In this document: positions 46,830 through 58,153 of the stretch, piece after piece
Layout of the letters: each line of letters starts with the position of its first letter
Numbering within the stretch: position 1 is the stretch's first letter
NCBI GenBank assembly: GCA_029216955.1
Contig: JANAVB010010791.1
Coordinates: 7,111,567-7,175,566 of the forward strand
Origin: Iris pallida
Lineage: Eukaryota; Streptophyta; Magnoliopsida; Asparagales; Iridaceae
Direction: 5' to 3'
Length of the DNA stretch: 64,000 nt
Notes under the pieces: generated by a model
Told to the model about the DNA's origin: nothing
Seen by the model: the letters and a program-made list of their open reading frames with translations, nothing else
The model's database searches: none
Translations under genes and position numbers: made by a program

Positions 46830-47245
46830 GGTGTTCTGGTTAATATTCTGAACCCGAACTAAACATTTTTCGGTCTATAAGTCTATACCCTAAACCCGAC
46901 CCAGATTCTCTTTGGTTCTGGTTTCTGGATCCGGTTTGGGTTGAGACGTGTTCAAAAAAAATGATCAACACTATAACATGGCCTATGGGAATCGGACAAC
47001 CTCCAAAGCAAACTGTCAAAGCACTAACCAATTAAACCAACACATTACATACACATATTAAGACTAATATATATCTTACATTGAACCCGGACCAGAATCG
47101 AATTTTTTTCGGGTTCCATATTTTGTAGCCGAATCCGACCCGAAATTCATTCAGGTTTTATATTTTGGCATCCAAATCCGAACTTTTAGTTAAAAGTTGG
47201 GTCAGGTTGTTCGGTTATCGATTACCATTGACAGGCCTACTTTAT
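46830..47245. mobile_element. Probable foldback MITE rich in AACCCGA/TCGGGTT
   Basis: The left part has GAACCCGAACTAAACATTTT and CCCGACCCAGA. The right part ends GATTACCATTGACAGGCCTA, reminiscent of TAGGCCTGTCAATGG hAT MITEs. No matching 8-bp duplication was found, so ends are tentative. Confidence 0.45.
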
Positions 47246-47487
47246 AAGAACTTTGTTGCTTCTTGAAACGATTGACCTGTTTGATGATTGAGGATTTAAT
47301 CTGGTACATGGAGTTTGATAATGCTTGGTGCAGTTATAACTGTAAACTGTTTCAGCCAATAGTAAATTCCTGTTGGCACTGACGATCTTATTGCCAGGAA
47401 CATCTATCTTCTTTTTCTGAAATTCAAGACCTAGTATATTGTGCATAATAGGTCACTATTTGGGTTATTAATAAAACTATTTTACAG

Positions 47488-47646
47488 GGTACTATCATCA
47501 TCAGAGATGAGGACTCTTTTGTCTCACGAATCAAAGAAATTGCACCGAAGTTCCTCTGGGATGTTACTTCGCATATGCTGGAAAATGAGGAAAGGGTGAT
47601 GGAGCCCGTGCTTATCTGTAAGAAGAAATTTTGGGCTATTATTTAA
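47488..47646 (+). CDS. PMT6/7-like: Probable methyltransferase PMT (PMT6/PMT7-like), terminal exon with stop codon
   Basis: Acceptor AG at 47486-47487; 53 codons including the TAA stop at 47644-47646. It reads GTIIIRDEDSFVSRIKEIAP, then KFLWDVTSHMLENEE and ends KKKFWAII, the conserved C-terminal block of the PMT6/7 group. The phase (0) matches the end of the previous exon. The intron before it is about 16 kb. Together the five exons give about 404 residues, roughly two thirds of a ~600-residue family member. The gene therefore still has an intact 3' end despite the transposon load. Confidence 0.92.
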   Translation, partial: GTIIIRDEDSFVSRIKEIAPKFLWDVTSHMLENEERVMEPVLICKKKFWAII

Positions 47647-48011
47647 GAGGTATATTGTTCTGTTCAAATCATCTACATTTTTTGCTAATACAATGTAATG
47701 TTTACGTCTTATTTTCTAATTCTAGAAAGCTACCTCTTGCTCGTACATTTCTAATAAAAATTCCCTGATATAACCTTAGCTACATAAGCTTCTTTCCTGA
47801 AATAGTTTGTTTTGGCAATTCTGGCTGAAGGTTTGCATCTCTCACCAGTGCACAGGTATTTGCAGAGATGAGTTCCTAATTTTTTCAAGCATCAGATGCG
47901 TCTTTCCTGTATTCATCTGGCAAGACAGTGCATATATTTGATAAAGAAGAAAAGGAACACCGTCCAAAATATTTGTTGGCAGAGTGCTGGGGCTTATTTG
48001 AAATATATCAC
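47647..48011 (+). other. Probable 3' UTR and downstream flank of the methyltransferase gene
   Basis: This is AT-rich sequence directly after the stop codon with no coding potential. AATAAA-like hexamers occur near 47751. The true cleavage site cannot be fixed from sequence. Confidence 0.4.
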
Positions 48012-50835
48012 TAGTGACCCGGTCCCACTACTACATGTAGTGGCTGGCGTAGCCAGGATTTAGGTACAGCGGGGTCAAAATCGACTAGTAAATTTTTAAT
48101 CCAAAAAATTATAAAAATACAAAGAAAACTAGTAACATAAATTAGTCAGACATATTAAAATAGTTACATTACATCATACCCGACGATAATTGTTTACAAT
48201 AATTTTCTATGAGGCTTCATATTTTAAAAATGTTGCAAGATGTCATCCTTTTTTTACTTTTACGAAAATGCCTTGCTTAATGTATGTCACCAAATAATCG
48301 TTCATAAATTCATGCCTCATTCGCTTACGAAGTGTATTCTTGATAACCTTCATCGTTGAAAATGCTCTTTCAACGGTTGCAGTTGCAACAGACAAGACTA
48401 AAGCCAACTTTAAAAGCAAGTACACCAATGGATATGGTTCATTCTTCCTTTGCTCAACTAATTTTTATCCAGCTTACCAATCCGAACTACAAACTCGACT
48501 CAGAAAGCTGATTTTTTTTTTTTTTTTCTTACAAATGTTGCTGCCTTTTGGCTCATGTGAGTGGAAAAGCTGCTGTTCTTTTTTGTTTTGTTTTTAGCTC
48601 ACAAATGTTGCTGCCTTTTGGCTCAAGTGAGTAGGAAGTTGTTCTTTTTGTTTTGTTTTTGGCTCACAAATATTGTTGTCTTTTGGCTCATGTGAGAGGG
48701 GTCACAACTCACCAAATGTTTCAATGTGGCTCGCTTGCTCCTTTTTGGTTCTCTTATGCTCCTTTTTGCTCGCTGCTTGTTGCTGCTCCTACAAAAACAA
48801 TTTACCATTTTTTCAGGGTCATGTGACCCTACTGGCCCTCCTCCCCCTCCGCCAATGTCTACATAGTGTAGAAAATTCCAAGTGTCTATTTTAATATTTG
48901 ATATATCATTATTGACTTGTACACACGAGGTGTCTCTGCTCAAGTAGGTGTTAGGTTGGGATTTTTTTTTCTTCTAGTGGACAAGGTTCAAATCCTACAA
49001 GAAACATGTTTGTCACAATCTTCTAGGAATATTCCCTTTGAAGGTAGGCCCCAAAGGGACCTAGCGCCTCGGACACAGACACGGACATGGACGAAGGATG
49101 CAAAATAGTGTTTTGATGGTGCACTTTGCAATACGTATTCCGTGAGTACGCCGTGGCATTGCTGTTATGAGGGCGGTGCAGTTGGTAACCGTCCTACTTT
49201 ATAGGAAATAATTTATGGTCAACCATTCACATGGGATTGTGAGACAGTTATAGTAGATTCTCTCCTATAAAAGTGTTCATGCGTGTTTCGAGGTTATGCG
49301 GTTCCGTGCGTTTTGCGAAGTCTGCGAGTTCCGCGGCGTCTACGCGTCCTGTGAGTTTCGCTGTTCTGCGGCGTTCCGCAGGTTCGTATGTTCCGTGGTT
49401 ACGCATAAGGGCAGTGCAGTTGGTAACTATCCTATTTTATAGGAAATAATCCCTAGTCAATTGTCTATGTTGGCTTGTGGGACAGTTAAAAAAGTTGTTC
49501 TCCTAAGTGCTATGTTAGGGAGGGAGATCCTGAGAACATGTTTCAGAAACCGTTGAATCAGAAACTATGAAGGAGAAAAGTGCAGCAGGAACAACCAGCC
49601 TCCAATTTGTCCGAGCTCTGTTCGACGTCGAGATCAAGGGGACAACTTCAAGTGTTCAAGATGTTGTATCGAACTTGTTGATTCTTGGAAGCAAATCGAT
49701 GGAAAAGGTTGAATCTCGCTTTCAGCAACGGTAATTTTGTTGTGGTTGCTCCGCGTGCTTTTGCGATTTCTCGGCTTTCGTGCGTTCTGCGGCGTTCGCG
49801 CATCCCGTGTTTTGCGGTGATTACGTGTTCCGTGGTTCTGTGGTCCCCGTTTGTTTCAAGGTTCTGCGGTTCCACGAAGTCCGCGGGTTCCACGACATCT
49901 GTCTATCCTGTGAGTTCTACGGTACTGCGTCGTTCCGTGAGTTCACATGTTTCGTGGTTATGCCGCGGTATTAGTGCTGTTAGGGTGATGCAGTTCGTAA
50001 CCGTCCTATTCATAGGAAATAATCCCTAGTCAACCGTCTACATGGAATTGTGGGACGGTTATAGAAGATGCTCCCCTATACAAGTGCTGCTACAGCTCTG
50101 TTAGGGAGATCCCAAGAACAGAATTCAGAAACCTTTGTATCAGAAACTCTGAAGGAGAAAAGTGCAGCAGCAACAACCAACCTCCAAGTGGTCCGAGCTC
50201 TGTTCGACATCGAGATCAAGGTGAAACTTCAAGAACTTATATCGAATTTGCTGATTCTTGGAAGTGGATCGACGGAAAATGTCGAATCTCGTTTTCAGCA
50301 ACGGTAATTCTGTTGTGGTTGCGCCGCTTTTTGCAGTTTCACGGCAATCATGCGTTCCGTGTGTTTGCGTTCACGTGTTTCACGGTTCTTCTGTTCCCGT
50401 GCGTTTCGAGATTCTGTGGTTCTGTGAAGTCCTCAGCGTCTGTGAGTTTCATAGTTCTGCATCGTTCTACGAGTTCTCGTGTTCCATGGTTACGCCGTGA
50501 TATTATTGCTGCTAGGACGGTGCAGTTGGTAACTGCCCTACTTTATAGGAATAATCTGATGTCAACCGTCCACGTGGATTGTGGGGGCGGTTACATGAGA
50601 TGCTCTCCTATATAACTGCTTATAACTGCTGCAGCCCTCTCTTAGGGAGATCCCGAGTATAAAATTCAGAAATCTTTGAATCAAAGGAGAAAAGTGCAAC
50701 AACAACAACCTCCGAGTGGCCGAGCTTTGTTCGACGTCAAAATCAAGGTGACAATTTCGAGCGTTCCACAAGTTGTATCAAACTTGTTGGTTTTTGGGAA
50801 GAGAACGACAAAAAATGTTGAATCTTGCTTTTAGT
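48012..50835. repeat. Tandem array of Copia-type LTR units
   Basis: The start phrase TGACCCGGTCCCACT (48014) matches 34322. After the hAT insertion the unit continues (AATATTTGATATATCATTAT). The phrase CAGCAACGGTAATT recurs at 49723 and 50296 (573 bp apart), with a diverged third copy at about 50832. AGTTGGTAAC and AGGAAATAATC also recur at about 49190, 49410, 49990 and 50530. TCTCCTATA(T)AA motifs are likely promoters. Each unit contains a run of short GTTCCGCG/GTTCTGCG words. Long open frames through these are composition artefacts. Confidence 0.75.
48038..48857 (-). mobile_element. hAT element remnant with transposase C-terminal fragment
   Basis: The ends TAGTGGCTGGCGTAGCCAGG and CCCCTCCGCCAATG are degenerate forms of the common plant hAT TIR CAGTGGCGGAGCCAGG. 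The flanks ACTACATG and TCTACATA match at 6 of 8 bases. Inside, minus-strand 48428-48243 encodes LVLSVATATVERAFSTMKVI, the hAT dimerisation (hATC) motif, followed by LRKRMRHEFMNDYL. 48525-48700 has three copies of GCTCACAAATGTTGCTGCCT-type sequence. It was inserted near the start of a Copia-type LTR unit. Confidence 0.75.
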
Positions 50836-52583
50836 AACAATAATCTTTATCATCTCGACAATGAATTTCTTCAGCAGTCTTTACTGCATTCAAAGCCTTT
50901 CTCTCTTTGCAACTTTGTTGTGGAATGAGAGCTTAGTTCTACTAGCAATTTTGATTGCTTGTTGTACCACAACAAGTCCGCTGGTTGCGATTCTGTACGT
51001 CATGTTTTCTTGTTGTCATCACCACTTCTGTTGTTTCAATGTTTCATGACTTGTTTAAATTCTGCGAAATTTTCAAGGAATTCAACAACATAGAGTAAGC
51101 TACTTTTGAGGTATGTTTGCTTAGAATGCTCTACTTATTTATCTTTCCTCCCAAATGAGGTTGTCTATGTAATGGATTAGCAGGGTTTAGTGAATGAAAC
51201 CTAGCTAAGTTTTATATATTCCTCACTTTAGTAGTTTGTTATATGTCGAATGTAAAAATTGAGTCTCTCTATGGTCCATGTGTAAGTTTATCATTCTTTA
51301 ATATATTGTAGTTGAATAGTTCATGGGAAACCCGACACTTTTTTTTGCTACATATATTTTCTTTTATTTGCGGGATAGGTGAACTTTTTACATCTAAAGC
51401 ATAGGTAATGTGCATATCCATGTATATGTGAGACCCTAAAACTAAATATCCCAAATTTTAATTACTAACTGTGACAACAGAATGAAATATTGAACTGTTC
51501 AGCCGTCAGTTCCAAAACAATGTCATCTGTGTTTGCATTCTATATGCCATTGCAGGCTATTCTTCATATGAGGATGTGAAGCTTACACATCAGGTTCATT
51601 AGAAGAAGATGTATGATGCTACAACAGCTTTAATTCTTTCTAGATGCTACAACAGGTTGCGATGGCTGCATAAATGCAAATTGTCTGCTTGAACGTTAGA
51701 TAACATGGATTTTAGCAATACATTAGGCAGTCTGGTTTCTCCACTTACTTTTTTCTTCCTATCTGCACTGGCTTATTAGGAAGATTGACTGGAAAGTTGT
51801 GGTATTTTCACTATGGATACTTACTCATGACTCGTCATTTGTTTTAGGGTCTGTTGATTTGAACTTCTCGGATTAAGCAAGCATGATGCAATGGGTTGCA
51901 GGAGTTTACTTAAATTCTCAGGCAGCCAGAAGGAGTCAGGCATTGCCTTTGGTCTAGCAAAGAGAGAGTGAGTCAGGATGCAAGCATTACACTCATATTG
52001 CCCATGGGGCCAAGTTTTGGATCCAAGCCATATCATGTTCGGATTCGTCCGAATTCTTTACCAGAGTACTATATCCTATCCAATTAGGATTAAAATTTGT
52101 CTATATTGTTTGTGAAGTTTTACTACAATCTAGTAATTCATTTACAATTTTCCAATTCTTTATGTGGGAGATAAGATTTATGTGGACCTAAACCGCATTT
52201 CTATGTACGTCTTGGACCTACCTTAGTAGTGTTATGATTGTCTTGTTATATTATATGCTCAGATACATCATTTTGAGCAATCCCTAAAAAAGGGGAAAAA
52301 GAGTTAATCATGTCATCTCATCAGAAACTCTAGAACGTTAGCCGTTGACTGCGTCTCAGAGAGAGAATTAAGTTTTGCTCATCCCCACTTGTCACAGCCA
52401 CGTTTCATTAAGCAGCGGTGCCTTGGGGGGATCGTGCTGACATGATGGCCATTGGAGCCTTGGAGACGGGTGGGATCCGATACTAGTAGGGAGGGATTTG
52501 GACCAATAGAGAAGCCACTTCGGTCCCACTTAGGACCCGTTGCAGGATTGGACAACGTAATTGGCATTACGTTTTCAATCTAA
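50836..52583. other. Intergenic sequence, nothing recognised
   Basis: AT-rich, with no open frame of recognised family and no terminal repeats found. Confidence 0.4.
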
Positions 52584-52740
52584 CTCGGATGTTTGGTTGG
52601 ACAAAAAAAATTAGATGTAATGTAATCGCGATTACAAGTTTGATTACATTACATCAGTTTCTTCTAAACTCAATTACATCATAAAACCTATGTAATCGCA
52701 ATTACATTACAACTTAAGTGGAAGGTTGGTATGCTCTAAT

Positions 52741-54830
52741 TAGGTCTTTTTATTCGTTTTTGGTCGTTTTTTGTTGTTTTTGTTTATTTTTGGTCATTTT
52801 TGTTCGGTTTTGGTCGTTTTTGTTCGTTTTTTTGTCATTTTTGTTCCTTTTTGGTCATTTTATGTTGTTTTTGTTTATTTTTTGTCGTTTTTGGTCGTTT
52901 TTGTTCGTTTTTTTGTCGTTTTGTTCGGTTTTTGTTATTTTTGTTCGTTTTTGGTTGTTTTTGTTTGTTTTTTTTCGTTTTTGTCCTTTTTGTTGTTTTG
53001 TCCGTTTTTGTCGTTTTTGTTATTTTTTTTCGTTTTTTGTTGTTTTTGTTTATTTATCTGTCGTTTTTTGTTGTTTTGTCCCTTTTTTGTCGTTTTTGTT
53101 CGTTTTTTGTCATTTTTGTACGTTTTTCGTTGTTATTGTTTGTTTTTTTGTCGTTTTTTGTCATTTTTGGTCCTTTTTTGTTCGTTTTTGTCCTTTTTGT
53201 TCGTTTTTTTGTAATTTTTGTTCGTTTTTTTTATTTTTGTTCGATTTTTTGTCGTTTTTGTCCTTTTTTTGTTCGTTTTTTGTCGTTTTTGTTCGTTTTT
53301 TTTGTCGTTTTTGTCCTTATTTTGTTGTTTTTGTCCGTTTTTTGTCGTTTTTTTCATTTTTGTCATTTTTGTTCGTTTTTCGTTGTTTTGTTTGTTTTTT
53401 GTCGTTTTTGTCCTTTTTTGTTGTTTTTGGTCTTTTTTGTTCGTTTTTGTAATTTTTGTTCGTTTTTTGTCATTTTGTTCTGTTTTTTGTCGTTTTTGTC
53501 CTTTTTTGTTCATTTTTTTTTCGTTTTTGTTCATTTTTGTCATTTTTGTTCGTTTTTGGTTGTTTTTTGTTTGTTTTTTTTTGTCGTTTTTGTCCTTTTT
53601 GTTGTTTTTGTCCCTTTTTTGTCGTTTTTTGTTCATTTTTTGTCATTTTGTTCGTTTTGGTTGTTTTTGTTTATTTTTTTGTCGTTTGTCCTTTTTTTTC
53701 TTTTTTCTCTTTTTTGTTGTTTTTGTTCATTTTTTGCATTTTTTTATCGTTTTTGGTCAATTTTTTACGTTTTTATCTTTTTTGTCGATTTTGCACATTT
53801 TTTGCCATTTCTGCATGTTATTTATCGATTTTTGTCGATCTTGTACGTTTTTGACCATTTTTCACGTTTTTATCGTCTTCTATCGTTTTTGGTCGATTTT
53901 GCATGTTTTTTGTCGCTTTTTTTTTTTTAATCTTTTTTGCTTTTTTTGGGGTCTTTTTTTACTTTTTTTTGGTCGTTTATGCTCGTTTTTTCTTTTTGTT
54001 TGTTGTTTTTTGTCGTTTTTGTTCTCTTTTTTGTCGTTTTTTGGATTTTTTTTTTTTGCAAGTTTTTTAATCTTTTTGTCATTTTTTGCTCGTTTTAATT
54101 TTCTCTTGTTTTTGATCTTTTTTCGTATTTTCGTTTTTGTCATTTCTGTTCCTTTTTATCGTTTTTTATTTTTTGAGAAATTTTGAGTTGCACCCCACAT
54201 TATTTAACCATATTCAAGTTGCACCCCACTGTTTTACCATAATGTACAATACCGTCCACTTTCGTCAAAAACTAAAATTTTTGACCGAAATACCCCTAGC
54301 AAATCACCATTATTATCAGTTCCCCCTCGTCAGCTTGGAAAATGTAAGGGACATTTCGGTCAAAAATTAACAGTCAACGGAGTTGACCGTTAGTTTTTTG
54401 ACGGAAGTGGGAGGTATTGTACATTATGATAAAACAGTGGGGTGCACCTTGAATATGGTTAAATAATATGGGGTGCAAATCAAATTTCTCTTTATTTTTT
54501 TTGCTCTTTTTTATCGTTTTTTGTCATTTTTTTCTTTTTTTTGTCGTTTTTGTTCATTTTTTGCCCTTTTTTTGTTTTTGGTCGTTTTTCGTCCCTTTTT
54601 TTCCCATTCATTTATTGTTGTTTTTTGTCAATTTTTTGTTTTTAGTCATTTTTTTATCATTATTGGTCACTTTTTATGGTTTTTCAAATTTTTGATCTTT
54701 TTTTTTGTCGTTTTTCTTTTTTTATCGCTTTTTCATTTTTGGTTTTTTTTCCTTCTGTTTTGTTCGTTTGTCATTTTTGGTATTTTTTATTTTTTGTCTT
54801 TTTTTTTTTTCGTTTTTTGTCTTTTTTTAG
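52741..54830. repeat. T-rich degenerate minisatellite (T5-8 blocks separated by GTCG/GTTCG/GTCC)
   Basis: For about 2 kb the + strand consists of T runs of 4 to 9 separated by short G-containing words such as GTCG, GTTCG, GTCC, GTTG and GGTC, with almost no A. All three + frames stay open for long stretches (Phe/Val/Cys/Arg-rich) and the minus strand gives Lys/Asn/Asp-rich frames. These are composition artefacts, not genes. It is interrupted at 54175-54490 by a MITE. Confidence 0.9.
54175..54490. mobile_element. MULE-like MITE inserted in the T-rich array
   Basis: It begins GAGAAATTTTGAGTTGCACC and ends GGTGCAAATCAAATTTCTC. The long inverted arms (about 95 bp) include TTGCACCCCACATTATTTAA and AGTTTTTTGACGGAAGTGGG. 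The flanking TTTATTTTTT (54165-54174 and 54491-54500) fits a 9-10 bp duplication, though the low-complexity host makes its length ambiguous. Confidence 0.8.
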
Positions 54831-55157
54831 CAGAAAACAAACTATTTTCCCCCTTTTTATTATTTATTTTTAATTTTTTTCTTTTTCTTTTTTCTTTTTA
54901 AAATTTTGAAATTTTGTATTGATCAACTTTTTAAATTTTATGTTGTATTTTAAAAAAAATATTAAATTAAAAATTCAATTACATTACATGGTAAACCAAA
55001 CACATGAATGCAATTAACATTACATTACATGATTTGATTACATGTTTCAACCAAACATAGTAATGTAATTGTAATTCCATTACATTACAAATTCAATTAC
55101 ATTACAACTCCAATTCTATTACGATTACGATTACATTACAATGAACCAAACGCAACC

Positions 55158-55627
55158 TTAGTTCGGTAGACAATTTTGTTCTCTGAGATGGAAGTCGCAA
55201 AAGCATGTAGCCCACAAGTCCATCAAATAGAAAAAGACCAAATAGGGAATCTAACAGTCTGAAAACATATAGCAACGACAGCAATGCCGGATCAAACCAC
55301 ATTGTCTAAACACTACAGGTTTTACCGAATCAAGTCACAGTGCTGCAACATACTAGATCATCCATGGAATAATATACTGCCTACATAATAATCACCCTCA
55401 ATGATAGCAAGAGTTGATACCATGTACCATATAATATCGATGTCATGAACAAGAGGTTGATAAACGCAATAACTATCCTGGATCATGATAAGTGAAGGAA
55501 AGGATAATAATTCTGGTTCATTATCATTTTGTACCCGTAATATAGGGTAAGCAAATCAAGAATGTGTGCAAGGGGGTATCTATGTATAGCATACACCACT
55601 AATGCCAAAACAATGCTTAATTAGTTT
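55158..55627. other. Intergenic sequence, nothing recognised
   Basis: No supported feature. Confidence 0.4.
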
Positions 55628-55675
55628 TCGGAATCGCTCTCACTGAGATTCGAACTCCTGACCACTCGGGCCGTA
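55628..55675 (-). mobile_element. SINE head fragment (B box region)
   Basis: GAGATTCGAACTCCTGACCA followed by CTCGGGC matches, on the minus strand, the B box region of the SINEs at 58186-58770. Confidence 0.45.
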
Positions 55676-55684
55676 TATATATGT

Positions 55685-56024
55685 GTGTGGAAAATTCTTC
55701 AATACATGAATGTATCGATACATGACAAAACAAGTGTATTGAAAAGTGTGAAACTTGTCTCCTTGACTTGGAAGTTAACTTGATATAGCATGTCATATTA
55801 ACCTGGTAACTTAATATAGGGACTTCATTAAAAAATTAAAGTAGACAATGACCTACAAGCAAGTTTACCAACAGGTCAAAAGAAAAATATTGCATTAAAT
55901 GATGTTCCCTACTCTAATCATATTACAAGAAAGCCCTTTTAATAAGAACCATTGGATCAAAAATGAATGGTCTATATTTGTCATGTATCGATACAATAAA
56001 ATAATATTTTTTATTGTAGAAGAC

Positions 56025-56028
<4 letters not shown>
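55685..56028. mobile_element. Probable foldback MITE between (TA)n tracts
   Basis: TGTATCGATACATGACAAA near the left end (about 55709) is mirrored by TTTGTCATGTATCGATACA near the right (about 55978). The segment lies between a short (TA)n at 55674 and a longer one at 56029-56069, the same arrangement as 2001-2168. Confidence 0.55.

Positions 56029-56069
<41 letters not shown>
56029..56069. repeat. (TA)n microsatellite
   Basis: A pure TA run immediately before the LINE fragment. Confidence 0.9.
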
Positions 56070-56070
<1 letters not shown>

Positions 56071-57905
56071 GGGCGGGGGATCCATTATCTCTTTACTTGT
56101 TCACGTTAGCCATGGAATACTTCTCTTGTCTGCTGGACTAGCAAGGCATTGGCGAAAAATTCTTCCTTTATACAGAAAGGTTCTGCCACGTGTCTCGCAC
56201 TTGATATATGTTGATGATCTTCTTGTGGTCCTAGGGCCTACTAGGGAGGGTCTGAGAGAGGTTTCGGTCATCATGGAGGAGTTTGACAGGATATCGGATC
56301 TCCATCTGAATAAAGATAAGAGCAGGGTTTATTTTAGTGCTCACTTCTCTGACAAGGAAGAAAGGGCTACATTGCTAGGAGTCGTGAAGGGAGAACTGTC
56401 TATGAAATACTTGGGGATTCCTTTAACAGTCAACTATGCACGTGATGTTGACTGTAGTAGCCTGGTGGATTATGTTCAACGTCGAGTTGAGGGTTGGAAA
56501 GCACACTGCCTTTCTTTTGAGGGCTGGCTTGAGTTAGTCCAGTCGGTGATCATGGCTATTACTTCATTATGGCTTCAGTCCATCATGTTACCTAAGGCCA
56601 CAATGCGACGGGTGGAAAAAAAATTTGTGCTGACTTCATATGGCGGTGTGGGATTCATGCTATTGCTTGGAAAAGTCTTTGTCGTCCGAGGAAGGAAGAT
56701 GGAGTTGGTCTCCGTTAGTTGGGAATGCTCAGAAAGGTGGAAGGTAGGAAGCTTAGCTGGAGGTTGCTAATTGGGGAGTCCGTGTGGACAGTTTGGATGC
56801 GTAACAGGTACTTACGTGGAAACAACTTTTGGGCTTATGAGTTGAGTACTAACGACCCTTTGTCATTTAAACAAATTCTCAAACATAGGAGGGATATAAA
56901 ACGTCTTATTTCTAGGAGATTCTGGGATGGTGCTGACACGGATTTGTGGTTGGACCCCTGGGTTAATCACTTGAGCCTGGTTGAACGGATTGGACTGTCG
57001 TGGAGATCAATGTCGATGGGGCGGGATAAGGCCAGCAAGGTGTTAGTGAATGGGGTCTGGCGGAGTGATTTGCTCCCACAAGTGCGGGATATTGCACAAT
57101 TGATACAGGGATGTATGATTGACACCCAACTGAGAGATAAATGGATATGGGATGCCTCCACATATGGGGATTTTGTTGCCAATCATGTTTATGAGAATGT
57201 TAGAGAGGTGCATGAAGACATGGCGCATGCAGACGTTATCTGGAATGATGGAAATACCTAAGAAAATGCAGTTATGCCTGTATAAGGCAATATTGGGAAA
57301 GATTCTCACGAAGGATAGGATCCAACAATTTGGGAAAAAACTTTGATACAGTAGGGGGTATCAAAATTTTGATACCCTCTATGTATGACATGTGGGCCCC
57401 TCTTGCTTTGTAAAACGTGTACACATATATGTATATACACATAAATTTTGAAAGGGTCCACATGTCATACATAGGGGTATCAAAACTTTGATACCCCCTA
57501 CTGTATCAAAGTTTCTCTCAACAATTTGGGGTCCATGTAGATGACACTAACTGTCCCCTTTGCAACCAGGAGCACGAGTATATTCTGCACTTATTCTTTC
57601 GAGGCGCTTATACAAAGGTTGTTTCGGAGGCTCAGGTTACAAGGCTTGGCCTCCAGATTGGAGGAGGACATGATCTAGAAGGATGGATTAGGGAGATCAC
57701 GGTTGTGCAAGGGAAGGTCCGGGATGCTTTCGGGAGGCTTGTGTTAGATTTGCTTCAGCGATTTGACATGTTTGGAAGGAACGAAATAATCGGGTGTTTG
57801 AAGGTTTGTGTACATGCACTATTGGCCTCATAGATAATATAGAGGGTGATGTTAGAAGGGTTGGGATGGGGGTAACTCTGGATTGTAATGGCTTATTGAA
57901 TAAAT
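56070..57905 (+). pseudogene. 5'-truncated L1-type LINE (RT end to zf-RVT), interrupted by a MITE
   Basis: It starts within the RT at GDPLSLYLFTLAMEYFS. It continues HLIYVDDLLVVLGPTREGLR (catalytic YVDD), SMKYLGIPLTVNYARDVDCS, RNRYLRGNNFWAYELST, DGADTDLWLDPWVNHLSLVE and KKMQLCLYKAILGKILTKDR. After the MITE at 57333-57519 comes the zinc finger FGVHVDDTNCPLCNQEHEYI and LHLFFRG. Frame breaks occur near 56130, 56720 and 57260. It ends in GAATAAATACAATTACC and (TA)n. It is the same family as 43640-46186 on the other strand. Confidence 0.88.
57333..57519. mobile_element. MULE-like MITE in the LINE zinc-finger region
   Basis: It is a 187-bp foldback. The arms are AAACTTTGATACAGTAGGGG and its complement, each followed by a nested GGTATCAAAA repeat. 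A perfect 9-bp duplication AACAATTTG (57324-57332 and 57520-57528) fits Mutator-like insertion. Confidence 0.88.
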
Positions 57906-57916
57906 ACAATTACCAT

Positions 57917-57919
<3 letters not shown>

Positions 57920-57954
<35 letters not shown>

Positions 57955-57956
57955 TA

Positions 57957-57997
<41 letters not shown>

Positions 57998-58100
57998 CCA
58001 TTTTCATATATATATATATAAAAAAAAAACAAATATATATATATATATCTATATATCTATATATAATATATCTATATATATATAAAATATATATCAAACA

Positions 58101-58153
<53 letters not shown>

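Larger units (their letters stand above)
52584..55157. mobile_element. Putative DNA transposon with GTTTGGTT ends and a T-rich internal minisatellite
   Basis: The left end is near GGATGTTTGGTTGG (52587-52600). The right end is near AACCAAACGCAACC (55144-55157). Both ends are followed inward by many copies of TGTAATGTAAT/ATTACATTACA (52616-52710 and 54970-55140), forming subterminal inverted repeats. The termini resemble those of Tourist-like (PIF/Harbinger) or similar MITEs, but no clean 3-bp duplication was identified (TAA and TTA at the edges). The centre is the T-rich array. Class is inference. Confidence 0.5.

Noticed and set aside
1138..47646. Assignment to QUA3 (PMT13) or QUA2
   Set aside because: The motifs [29 protein letters not shown] and the C-terminal KFLWDVTSHMLENEE fit the PMT6/PMT7 group better from memory of the family. 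The family itself is certain, the subgroup is not.
49685..50615. Several 60-115 codon frames rich in Arg/Ser/Val/Cys
   Set aside because: They run through the GTTCCGCG word arrays of LTR units in more than one frame, so they are composition artefacts.
52718..54186. Very long open frames (up to 376 codons) rich in Phe/Val/Cys on + and Lys/Asn/Asp on -
   Set aside because: They are translations of the T-rich minisatellite. All frames are open because T-run words lack stop codons, with no domain and no start context.
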